The notes beneath the pieces are model-generated. The model ran no database searches and was not told the DNA's origin. It saw nothing but the letters and a program-made list of their open reading frames with translations. A DNA stretch of 64,000 bases from Lonicera japonica (lineage: Eukaryota; Streptophyta; Magnoliopsida; Dipsacales; Caprifoliaceae): assembly GCA_021464415.1 (NCBI GenBank), contig CM038468.1:34894969-34958968 (forward strand). The letters run 5' to 3'. How positions within the stretch are numbered: position 1 is the stretch's first letter; each line of letters starts with the position of its first letter. The translations under genes were made by a program, and so were the position numbers. This document shows positions 1 through 12,800 of this stretch, piece after piece.

Positions 1-838
1 CTTCCAAGAGCAGGCAATTTGACATGCGTAATTTAGAAGTAATCATTCGGGGAAGACTAGAAAAAAATCCATGCACTTCACCTATGAGAGGAACGAAACT
101 CATAAAAGCCGAAACAGCCTTTCCTCGATTTTCGCTAAAACAAGGGAGCCCACAAAAGGATCTCTCCGCAGTGACAAACAATCCAGGGAACTCCGATAGT
201 AACCATTGGTTCCATGGACTATCTCCATCAACTTCTTCCCTGGAAGAAGGAAGAACAAAATCGCCCTGGAGAATGAATTTTAGACCATATGTTCTTAGTG
301 GAAGAAAAGCAAATACGGGTTGTGTGTCTAGACGTGGAATGTAGTTCCTGTTACCCGATTCCTGCAATGTAAACGCTATAGAAATCTCTGTTGTTTGAAC
401 ATCAGGACGAATAGCATTGGCCAGTAATTTCTGAGAAGTAACAAACCAAGTCATTTTTTCCTTTCCAAATGAAACATTTACAATACCATGTCCCAGAATC
501 TCTTTTCTCATGACGACAAGGGAATCATTGAGTGTGTTTCTAAACTTGATACACTTAAGACGGTGAAGAAAAAGTAGTAAAGATGGATGAAGATCTGAAA
601 ACATAGAGATAATGTTGTTCAAGGCAAAATCTTTGGAAAATTTAGACCTAAAAGGAAGCACAACGCAAGTGTTCCAAAAATTATCATCCACTTGGGTAGT
701 ATCCATAGATGCTAATTTGCTGAACATGTGAATATCACACGGAGGCACAACTGTTGGCAAAACAAAGCCAATCTGGCCCTCGGTTATATCAAATTTGATA
801 TGATAGCCGTTGGAATGAATTTCTGGAGCATCAGAGAC
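1..838 (-). CDS. NOV: NOV exon 8, cut by window edge
   Basis: Acceptor TTTGTAG/GTCTCTGATGCT at 838. It opens VSDAPEIHSNGYHIKFDI, with GQIGFVLPTVVPP soon after, and stays open to base 1 (FSSLPRMITSKLRMSNCLLL near the edge). This is the C-terminal half of the ATPase module in NOV and sacsin-like proteins. Confidence 0.92.
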
Positions 839-3800
839 CTACAAAAATGACCATACAAGTTTTAAGGAAATCTGAATATCAATAAAATGCAACTAAATCA
901 TGTAATGGAGAAAGAATGCGGTAAATAGGTGGATTTGAAGAAACCAGTACAAAAAATACTTTATTATTTTAATAATGAAATTACATTAGTAGATGCACCC
1001 CATACATACGAGCGAGTATCAAATGCTGACATAATGAGAACAAAATTGGGAGTTATCTAACAAAAGCCAAAATTGCTCTGCAATTATGATAAGATTTTAG
1101 GTATGGGCTTTAAATAATTCCGTGACTAATTTTTTTATTTTTTAATAAGAAACGAAAATTTTATTTCAAAATCAATAGTACTATAAAATCAGAACAGGTA
1201 TAAGCCAGTGAATGAGATTTCCACTGGAATTATACCCTATACTTACAATACATCAAACACTACCATTTAATAATACAAAAGTGGTGTTTTCTTGAAAGTT
1301 AAAAAAATCAAAATAACACACTTATTTATCGAAGTGCAGGGAGCAATAAAGAAATCACACAAATTTGATAAAGTTACAACTAGAGGAGAGGGGTTGGCCC
1401 AGTGGTAGGTAACCTCCACCCATATCTTGAGGTCAAGGGTTCGCCTCATTAGGGTGGGGGGTGGGGGGGGGTTCTTTACTTGTAGGGTTAAGGAAGAGAC
1501 TTAGACCTCCCTTAATTTTATTTAAAAAAAAAGAGTTACAACTAGCTAATTAGGGAGGTTAAATATTATCCCATGGACAGATTGGGGAAAAGGAAGAAAA
1601 GACAAAGAACCTATTCTAGGATAAGCTTCTCTCAAGTGAATTAGAGGGGGGCATCACCCCAATTTAGAGAACAGTATGACAAGGCTGAGGAGGGGCAGCT
1701 GCCCCACCCACCAAAAAAAAAAGGCCCAATATACACATGTCCCTGATCTTCCCCCACCCCCTCTTCCTTCATCACCGCCAAACACCAATACTCTCCTCTT
1801 CAATCAATGGACATTAATGAATATTTTTCTGCTACTACTTTCTACTCTTCTTATGACTCTTCTGGCCATCTACCTTCTTCGAATCAACCTACCTTTTTCT
1901 ATCTTCAATTTTCCTGCTTTTTTATCCCATAACGATCCATTTTTTTTTCTCCTTATTCCTTGTATCGAATGTTACAAGGTTCACAATAGGATTTTGAATC
2001 ATGATTTAAAAAGTATGCTTAGTTCATCTCCCCTAATTTTTTAACCCCAGAAAATAAGAAATCACAATTCTCTACCTATAACAGGAAAAAAAGGGGAGGG
2101 GAAGTTAATTCCGGCAGGAAAATGTTTAAATTACCCGAAATACTGATTTGAAGCCAATGCCCTTCTTTCCAATATATCCAGCAGTAGCTCCCTTTTTGGT
2201 TGAATTTCCGACATCACAAAGTGCTCTGATGTTCTCAGCAGAAAAACCTTGCTCGTTATTTAAAACAACAATGCCTCCCTCCTTAAGAATGAAAGTAAGA
2301 GTTGGTTCCACGTTTTTGGGGTAGACATTATCATCAGCATTCTGAATCTATAAAGCAACAGGAGAGAAAAAGGATGTTAAAAAATCAGTCAACGATATAT
2401 ATATATATATCAGCAGTGAATTCACAAATATAAACCTAGAATAAATTATTGCTTCACAATCCAACATGTTACTAGTTTCTTACAAAGTAAAAAATAATGA
2501 AAATGATAGGAACCCAAGGATACACATCTATGACTGCTCAAAAAGAAGTTATTGCAAGAAACAATGAACACATCATAACAATTAGAAGTCGTTTTCCAAT
2601 TCCAACAATCAAGCTTTGGAACCATTAACCATATCCTGCTACTAGAGTATAAGATACCATAATAATAAGGTAAGATAATACTTTCAGGAAAATAAATGAG
2701 ATGGTGATCATATTTTACATTATACTTTGGAAAATAAGCTTCATAAAATGAATTCCATTTTGGAGGGGCAAATCATTGTTGAAGTAAAGTTCCTAGAGAT
2801 GAACGGGTGGATATTATTATTGTTTGATCACAACTGAAAATAAGAACCAGCCTCTAAGGTATGGTCAACGAGGCTTAAAAAATCAAAATGCTTAAGATGA
2901 CCGACAATGTAGGTTGACCCAAAATACAGCCCATAGAAATTACCAAAATCCCCTCAACTGTTAGAAAACGAACAAACCATAGATTAACAATGTCAAAATC
3001 TTAGTAAAATAAAAATCTGGAAAACAAGGTATGGTTAAACCACAAATTGTACAATATGGCACCCACGTTGACCACATGAAAATTCCCATGTTCCCTCCTT
3101 TTTTCTTTAACTTATCATATAAATGTCACATCCTAGTCACATGCCCAGATCCATTTGAACTCCTGTTTTAGTAGCCTAATGTTGTTTCCAGTATAATATT
3201 TTACTATTTCAATATTTTTATCTTTCATTTATATTAATCTCTCTGGAAATTCATTATAAAAAATAATCGCAGTAGAGTCCATAACAGCAAGCAAGAATAA
3301 GAAGTCAACAAGTAAACTTATGCATGCATGTACGGTTACAGAAACTAAAAACAAAGAACATATTATAGAACGCTAAAACCCACATGTCCAGAAGGCTACA
3401 ACATTCAACTATAAGGGTCCGTCTGATAAAAAAGTTGAAAAATTACTGAAACACTACTAAGTTTTATGAGAAGCTGTGGTTTGTGCCTTTGTGGTGGTGG
3501 GGAAGATGAGTGATATGGTGAGATGTTCTCCAGATTTTTCTTATTTTCCAAGGAAAGGTGTTCTTGCCCACCACCCAAAGAATTTTACTTCCATGGAAAA
3601 ACCCTGAAAATAATGGAACATTCCACCAAATCACTCCTCTTTTTCCAACTTCTAATAAAAAATAGTAGTATTTTCAATCGTTTTTCCAACATTTTTATCG
3701 AATACACCCAAGTGTCTAATAAGCACAAGAAAAGAACAAATTGGAATAGACTTACTAATTCAAGAAGAAAATGAGAATCCTGAGAATACAACTCTTGTGA

Positions 3801-6800
3801 AAGACAATGGAGTGCTCGCCCCAGACGAGCATGTTGCTTCTTCAACATGCTATTTTCCATAACCGAAAGAGTTGGATCCAGACCAAATTCTTCTCGCCTA
3901 ATAGATTCAATAACCATAGCCGGAACAATGTCTTTGTCAACTTCAGCTAAATTCTGCGAAGAATTGTCACCAAAATTCTCGGGAAACTCAGCCACAACAA
4001 CTCCTTTACATTCTTCATTATGCCCATCAACCTCAACAGGGACTACGATTTCACCTTCAGAAGAGGGAATCTTGCTTGATGCATCATGTTGTTCATACTT
4101 TGAGCCTTTGATTAACTCGGAATTCGATTCTTTTGAGCATGAATTCGATTCTTTAGATGAACAAAATGTATGGTAATCGTTAATCCACTCCAGTATACCA
4201 AGTGACAAACCTACTTCATGAATAATGAGCCGCTGCTCTAATTTTTTGCATTCGTTCAAAATGGCTGAAGGCGCATCTTTAACAGCAGGTTGCAACCCAG
4301 AAAGCAATACATCAGCTGCAAAACTGCGTATTTCAGCCGGTAGATAATCGAGACAATTGAGGATAAAGTTTGCTGCAAAAGGCACTGCTTTATTCACTCC
4401 ATCTGTGTCTTTGTTTGATGCAGATTCATCAAACATATGTTCTGTGAGAAACTTTTGGCCGCTATTTACCTCTATTTCCGTAGAATTCTTTAAAATAACT
4501 TCAAAAGCCCGTCGGGCATTGCATTTTAATAGGGACAGAGGAACAACTTGTTCACCCCCGTAAAAAGCAAACAAAGACAATAACTGTAATGCTGTTTGGA
4601 AAGAAGAACCCTGAAGGAAAGCTTCTAAAAACGAATCTATAGTAGCCGAATGATCAATCCGCAAAACCTTGCCACCCTTTGTCACCAAACAAAGCAGCTC
4701 TTTGTTATTGACCTCATTCAACAACCACCCAACAAGAGGACCAAGTGAAGGAGCAAATATGAGGTCCCAGTGAGACCACAAGTCTATATCTGACAACATT
4801 GGAGCCCTAAGTAACACTTCAATTGCATCTTTTGTTGTGAAGGACCCAAGGGTTCCTTCATTGTGACCTAAATCATCTTCCTTATGACCCATTCCAAACA
4901 GGGTGGCTGAATATAAGAGACAATTAGAAATCCCATTGCTTTTGTTCTCCATAACAAGATCTTGAATATCTTTCATTGAACCACTTTCTGCTAATCTGAA
5001 ACAGATTGAAGGAAACTGCCTTGTAAGCAACTTGGAAATCCTTTCCTTGCTTGAATTTTCGTTTTCCGATTCAATATTAGCTTGTGATAATAATACACTC
5101 AACTGCCTCTTGAGCATGGTAGCCTCCAAAGAAATCTTTTCATGTGTATCACCAGCCAAGCACTTCTGCAATGCTTGAGGTAGTAGGGAAAATTGCTTCT
5201 CTAAGAATGTGAAAAAATCCCCATATCCAAGGGACTTGAATTCCTTAACAGAGAACTGCTCAGATAGCCAAAACTCACACTTGCAAAGTTCCCTTAAGAA
5301 ACTAAACTTCTTCTCCAGAGATGAATTTGCATTTCCCAGGATGTCACGATCAAGTTCAAAATATGTAGAAATTTTCTTCAGAATATCTTCAACAATGACA
5401 ACTGCAGCCATATAAAAGACAGATGACAATGAAAGAGAAAAAATACTTAAATATAATCAGTAAACCTTGGGGCTTGTTCAGTAGATCCACAAGGATGACT
5501 ATTAGATAAACAGAACTCACCCTGCGGGGAACCAAGAACGTGTTCAGTCACTAGGGCGTTCTTTTCAGAAGGTTCAACCTCTATGCTTATATAATCCGTA
5601 AACTTCTCTGAAGTAGGTTTTGATACTTCTTGTTGACTGAAAATCTGGAAAGTGTCATAAATACTATCCCACATTCCACTTTTCATTGATGTTACCTGCA
5701 ACAAAAGGAGCAACTTAAACATAATGTTACCTAACACGCTTGCATGACAACCAAAATATAGGATAGTGAAGTGCATATGTATGCAAATAGCCAAATACAT
5801 GAATTATCATTCTACTACTAATGATAAAATGCAGACCAACTTGATCATTCTACTACTAATTTATGAAGAGGGACCCAAACTTTTTTAGTAGCTTGATTCC
5901 CATCGGTCGCTGGACCTAAAAACTCTTCCTCAAACTGTGTGGAGGATCAGATTGTCTCACATGCCCACATTTCTTCCTATATTCAATATACACCAAATTT
6001 TCTAATTTTTGGAAAAACTGACTGTATTTTTGTTGTCTCAATAAGGTACTTATTTTTTGGATAAGAAGCATGAACATTCATTTATAAAAATAAAGAAAAA
6101 TGGGAGAAAATAAAAGGAGAGTCAACCATCAGCAGCCCACAAAGAAAAAAGAATGGGAAAAAGGGAAAGTCAAAATAAAAGAACACAATACCTCAATCAA
6201 GTTACCTGTTTCACTAATTGGCTAATTGCTAAGGTATATGTAAAATATTTCGTATGTCCTTATTAATGGACCTACTCATGGACCCTAATCACCATTTCCC
6301 CCCTAGTAATTGAACTGTTAGGAACCATCCCTCCCAAAAGCTTAAGCTCTTGGGTAGTGGGCCAACAATGTATATCATGCTCTTCAATACTCCCCCTCAT
6401 GTTCGACCCCCACTCGCACGTGGAGAGATGAACCAAACCAAAATGCACTTAGTGCACAAAATACAACAAGTGCATATAGCACAAACACCAGGGGGGAAAC
6501 AAGTGCAAGCGGGAGGCGTCGAACCCGAGACGTAGCATAACATAAGATTTAATACCATGTTAGGAACCATCTCTCCCAAAAGCTTACGCTCTTAGGTAGT
6601 GGGCCAACAATGCATATCATGCCCAACATGAACTGATCCACCAAATAAAACCTAATAGCGTATGTACAATCACATCAGCCCCAAAACAAAGGAATATAGT
6701 GACGCAGATAGAAAAATGAATGACACACATTTACCCCAATACTGGAAGTATTTGTTTCTATTAGCATGAAGTGGGTAATAAACATACTGTGCAATGATTC

Positions 6801-9800
6801 TGATATGACAAATTAATGACAACCAACTTACAGCCACATTTAGCAGCCCAATACACGGGTATGTTGAAAATATATGTTTCACTCTCTCTTTTTTCTTTGT
6901 GTCATACAACTGAAGCATCCTCTCCAAAACCTACAATTAAAAAGAATGAAAGCAGTCCAGAATCACAATACAGAAAATGTGTTCAATGATCAGCCCAAGG
7001 TCGTACATGTTTAACATACATAGAGAAGTAAGATTGAATAATAACAATATATTTATTGCTTCAGCATCTTACCATCCAAACTTTCAAAAACATAATCTGA
7101 AGAAAAACCCAGTAACCCAAACACAGAATACAGGATACTATGAACATAGCCTAACAAACTACCTTTAGGCTTTAGTTTAGATAATTTGAAGAGAATATGA
7201 ACTGTGATTCAGTTATGTAGCTCAAGCACTTGAACAATCGAATTAAACATGTATTAGACAAATACAAGTCACAATATACAATGACTATTTGATTCAAAAG
7301 AAAGAAAATGGAACTAAATGGAAAAGAAGACAAAAGAATATACCTACAAATTGTAATGAAATTGGGCTGCCAAAAGACCACATTGTTTCTTCTTTAAATT
7401 CCAGATTCTGGGAAGGTGCACAAGGTAGGTACCTTTGGTTTTAAGGTTATATCTTGAAATTACTAGTTTACTTGAATATTAAGATCATGCTACATACCAT
7501 AGATGACTCCTAAGTGTTTAAATAAATTAGAATTTCTATTTTATCTTGGGTACATACAGGTGGTAATGTAAATAGTTAAATTAAAGTAATTGGTGGTGAA
7601 TTCTTAACCCTTGATTTCTCTCAATATTTGATTCATCTCTCTTGTGAATTGATAATTAGTTATTATTTAATTTTAATTTAAAAAAAAAAAAGAAAAAAGA
7701 CTTTCCAAAATCAAAATTGGTTTTAATTTGGCAATCTTAAGTTTTTTCTATAATTTTCAATTCCTCCCCCCGATATTTGGATTGACCCCTTATTTTCCCA
7801 CTTTTTTTTTATAAGAAACAAGATTCCATTAATAATATAAATTAAAAGTAAAAATATAGAGGGGACAAGGAGTCCAGCAACAAAACATATAACCCAAAAA
7901 AAGAGAATAAAAGAATATAATCCTGCCAAAAACCACAGCCAACAATGCACCCTTAGAACAGATTATACAGTGGAACACTATTCAAAAATCCAAGCTCTCC
8001 AATTGTTCTTGATGTCTTCCACTCTATAATTTTTGAAAGGCCTGGTGTTGGAAGTCCACAACGAAGCCATGAATTTGACTCTTTCCCACAGCCACTCCTT
8101 TTCTTCTATCTTTCCTTCAAAAATTCTATAATTCCTCTCCATCCATAATAGCCAAAAGGAAGCGACTTTGACACATCTCCATAGCTCCCTGCCCTTAGAT
8201 TTGTCTCTGTAGCTATTGATTTCCAACATAAGAAGTCTTGCACCATCTTTGGGAATGGCCCAACTAAACCCAAATTCTGCACAAGCTTTGTTCCATATGA
8301 AATATGAATAAGGGCAGTGTAACAACAAGTGGTTCAAAGATTCTGCATCGCTCTTGCACAGTACACACCAAGATGGGAGAGACAACAATTCGGTCTTCTC
8401 TTTTTCAACAGATCATAGGTATTAACCCTCCCGTGAACAACTAACAAAGAGAACACCTTCACTTTTGTGGGAATACCAGCTGCCCAAATGACTTTTGAAG
8501 GAGCAAATTGTGGATGCATTGGAGAATCGATAAAAGAACACCTTATTTTCCCACTTTACTACACCTACTTAGATTTTTGCAGATAAGGGTTTTTGTTTGC
8601 AGTCTTGATACGACAAGAGACGCACAACAAAATGCACTCAAATTGAACCACATCTCACATTTAATCATAGTTATCGCATCTTACAATTAACTTTTTCATC
8701 CACGAAATGATTTGTCATTTGTAATTCATATGTCAATCCTTACAAAGCCTAACAAATGTTACAATCCGTATCACAATGCTTGCGACAATTTCATTATATA
8801 TATAGCTAAGTAGATCCTTGAATGAAGTTTGAATTCACTTTGTGGCTCACTTTTGCCTTGAGAAATAATTTTATTAATACGAAATATTCATACGGGCAAG
8901 GTATTTAAGTTGTGTTGCAGGTTGGGATCATTATACTAATGGGATATTAGAAAATGAGGCTTCTATGAAAAAGTTTTCTGCAAAAGAACCAGGGAATAAT
9001 ATTTTTGTAAATTAAGGGCCTATATTTCACCAAACTCTAAAAGGAGTGCAACATTAACTTTGCAGTAAATTATTGAATTGCAATATTTTATGGTATCGTG
9101 CAAAATTAAGCTTGCACTACAAGTTTTTTAGAAGATTACTATGTTTAAGTGTTTAATTGACAGTGCTTTAGAGTTATTTCAACAAGGTACAAATCCAAAC
9201 CCATCTATAATAATAAAGTAGAGTGGTTTCGAACCTTTTAAGTTATCCCGCCCAAAGTCCAAACGTAATCTCTACCATCCAATTTTTGGGATATCCACAG
9301 CCGTTGATTTTTTATTACCTTGACGAAGCACTAATTCCCTCTTCACTCAACACACAAATCTCTAGCTGATCTCCCTCTCCCCCTCTCCGAGACTCCGTCC
9401 ATCACCACCAGATGACCAATCTCTAAGCAATCTACTCTCCACCACTCAAATCGGCACCATCACTGGCGGAGACGTACTTTCTCTAGGGTTTCTGACCCCC
9501 TTCTCTTTCTAATTGGATGCTGTCTTTTATATTTTTTAGGGCTTAAAATCATGGAGTCATGACACACCTTCTCACCACATTCTTAATTCAGATCCAAAGA
9601 ATCGTCAAAGTTGTAGCAATTTCCTTGACACCGATGCCAATTCGAACTCCAATTTCTCTACTGGTTTGTATACAGGGGAAAGCTTCAAAGAGGTTAGTTT
9701 TCACTATATTTCACAGAAGTTGAAGAATTATTTGAGGTAGTAGGGACTTTTCAATTTATTTGGCTACTTATTTGTTTTATCTCCTTTTGTTTTTGAGGTG

Positions 9801-12800
9801 TTCATGACAGCATTGAGTTTTAGCAATTTATTATGCAGTGATTAGGGCATATTTGAAGGAGTTGGGACATGGCAGTTTGGTTGGCAAGATTCCTTCCTCT
9901 CTTCTTTTTTTTTTTTTTTGATAACCATGGGTATCGGGGCCCCACCCCCACTAATCCCATGAGGCCCTGGTTGTTGAGCAGGAGACGCCCCAGTGGCCCA
10001 AGAAAGATTCCTTCCTTTAATTCACATGTTGTGATATTTTGATTTGAAAATTTTGGTTGATTTGCTTTTGTTCTTCTTATTCCTTTCCCTTTCCTTTTTC
10101 TTTTTCTTTTTTTTAATATAAAGTTCAAATTATGTTTAATATGATTGGCGAATTCTCCAATACCTTTGCAGGACAGAAATGAAGCTCACAAGAGGAACAC
10201 ATATCTTCACTGCTAAATTTTTCTTTTAATTAATTTTGTAACTATTTAAAGTTGTTGATTTCATATAAAAGCACCTTCAGAAGTCCTCTGCTATTATATT
10301 TTTTTCTTTCAGCAAATCAGGAGTTCATAACTTTATAGAGATAAGTTCATAAAGTGTCTACCAGCGGAGATTTGGTACATTGATTACATCATAAAAATGG
10401 AATTTGACTCTTAATTTGGGACGTCCTAAAAAGGAATAGTTGACTCTTAATTGGGGAAGTAGTGAGTAGAATTCATGCCTGCAAAACCATGAAGGAACAA
10501 TAAAGGGTTGGGAATGTCTCATTGAACATAAATTGGTCTATGTTTTAGTGCCTATTCAATACACACCACTGGTTTAGAAGTAAACATAACACATAATTTA
10601 CAGCAATAAGATGAACAATAAACATGAGTACATGACTAAAAGTTAGAATGACAGCTTTAACATATGGATAAAAGCAAAGTAACATTAAAACGTAATTTAT
10701 AATATCAGCATCTACATACCTCAATTACACTGTTCTCCCGACATGCCTCCTTCCATGTCATGAGGAACATCCTAACAGATTCATCTGGAAGCGAATAATC
10801 AACTTTATTCTTCTTGCTAGAATCACCTTTTTTCTCACAGCCAGTGGAAAAATCCGGTACTTTGTAGGGTCCATGGGCATTGCCACTTATATTTTCAGAC
10901 TTCCTGTTTCTCTTAAAAGGCCGAATAGGTTCATTGCAAGTCAGACCATCACTAGCAGATGAAGGGCTGGGATCAGTTTCACTTCTCAACCCAAGCCGAT
11001 TCATCTCTTCAGTTGCTGATGGATAAGGACACCTACTAACTCGATCAGAACTATTTACACTTCGTGACGAGAACTTGCGACGACTATGTTCATCGTTTTG
11101 ATTCTTGTCATCTTCACCGTCACAGTTATCGCTACCATCTTCTTCTGAACTTGAAGTGAATCTTATGTGCTTGCCAAATGTTGAGGAAAATGAGTCGACA
11201 CGCTTAGCTATGGCATTGAAATGTTGATCCAGCTGCTTCTTCTGCGAAGAAAAAAGAGGACGTTTCTTGTTTTTCTTAATGGCTTTTCTACTAACGCCCT
11301 CAAGACATTTATCTAGTACGGTGGTTTCTGATCGCTTAGCTTTACGGATATGAGTAATATGCATCCTACAAACAAAAATCAGTTAATTTTCATTCAGTTG
11401 ATAGAAAGAGATCTGCTTACTTTCAATCAGTTTTTATCCATGCGAGATAAAAGAGCAAAGTGAAAGCCAACATGAAAACCATAGTATTTCCTTCCATTTT
11501 ATAATGTAGCATAGCGCAGGAAACTGAGTGCATGAAAAATAAGGACACAAGCTTAATCCCTACAAAAGATAGGTGACTAAATGGATATCCACCAAGCTAG
11601 TCAATATCGCGTATCGGATGAGTATCGTTTTGTCAAAAATAATATCGTGTATCGTGTATAGCAATGTATCGTAAGATACACTTTGATTTTGATATTCATA
11701 CTATTATACATTTTTATGTATACAAACCCATGCACACATACATCAAACATGCATATAAATCAATAATATCTATATTTTATATATATTTCATTAAATATTA
11801 AAAAGCCCAATCCAAAAAATCAATGCACTCCTAAATAAAAGGTTCATATAAGTCTAATAAAGGCCCGTTCACTACCAATGTTTTAAATACATAGTAAAAT
11901 ATTATTGATAAAATTGTGGGCCCTCATGTTCCGAACTTGCTGCCCTTTCACGTTTTTGTTTTATACTCTTAGTCATTTATGTCAAAAAAGAAAAAGAAAA
12001 AGTAGGTCATGTTCTCTCTCTCTCTCTATATATATATATATCTTCCTCCCTTTCCGCTTTTTCGTTTCCACCGACATCCTTCTTCTTCCCCAAGTCGCCA
12101 CCGGCAACAGCAAATCAGGTACACACTCTCTCCTCACTGCCAGATCGCCATTGCTCTCTCTCTCTGTTTCTATCGTAATATTTTTTGGGGCTTTAGGGTT
12201 CAAATGAGTTATTTTGGGGGGCAAATCAGGTCCTCTGTCTCTTCTCCTTCTTCATATATTTGGGGTTTAGGTTTCGAGGCTGGGAAAGTGTTTTATTAAA
12301 AAAAAAAAAAAAAAAAAAACCCCGACAAAACGACCAAAAAAAAAATTTGTCCGATACGAGATCATCTCGCGACACACTAAAATATCTTGATACATCGATG
12401 TGTGTATCACCCGATACACTCCCAAACTCGATACACTTAATGATACGTATCGATTTACTCACGAGAAGATACGTATCGTGTATCGTACAATATATACTAC
12501 CGTGATATCCACACCAGATTAAGACCTTCATGCAAGGCAAATTATATACAAAATAACAATTAAAATGTCTAGAACTGAACTAAATAAATACCAATGGCAT
12601 CATCATTCTTAAAATAACAAAACTCAAAAAAGAAACAAGACAAATGCTAGCATCATTGAATAATATAAAGTTAAGTTTCATTTTATATCAAATTTTTAAT
12701 AAGCATGTAAAATTTTATCTTACTAATATATATCGTTAAGCTATGTTTTAAAAAAAAGAGACTATTATCTAGTAGTTAAAGTTTTAAAGACAAGTAAGAG

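Larger units (their letters stand above)
9204..10719 (+). mobile_element. Non-autonomous Helitron (5' end clear, 3' end not found), NOV intron 3
   Basis: The 5' terminus fits plant Helitrons: host A, then TCTATAATAATAAAGTAGAG at 9204. I did not find a convincing 3' hairpin plus CTRR, so the right border given is only the exon boundary. The interior carries CT-rich leader-like sequence and two spliceable host-type exons (9540-9692 and 10172-10216). Confidence 0.5.

Noticed and set aside
1384..1460. A true tRNA gene
   Set aside because: A and B boxes are present, but there is no cloverleaf, and the A-tail and flanking duplication show a SINE.
1676..2044. 122-codon hydrophobic ORF in a NOV intron
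   Set aside because: Pyrimidine-rich low-complexity DNA, no start context or homology, antisense to a NOV intron.
3847..5415. Several plus-strand ORFs opposite the large NOV exon
   Set aside because: Shadows of the minus-strand coding exon; no domain of their own.
7723..7950. Hydrophobic 75-aa ORF that looks like membrane segments
   Set aside because: It is the T-rich 3'UTR of the LINE insertion, crossing the target duplication.
12009..12505. Overlapping ORFs around the CT/TA and poly-A tracts
   Set aside because: Created by simple repeats inside a transposon; both strands open for the same reason.
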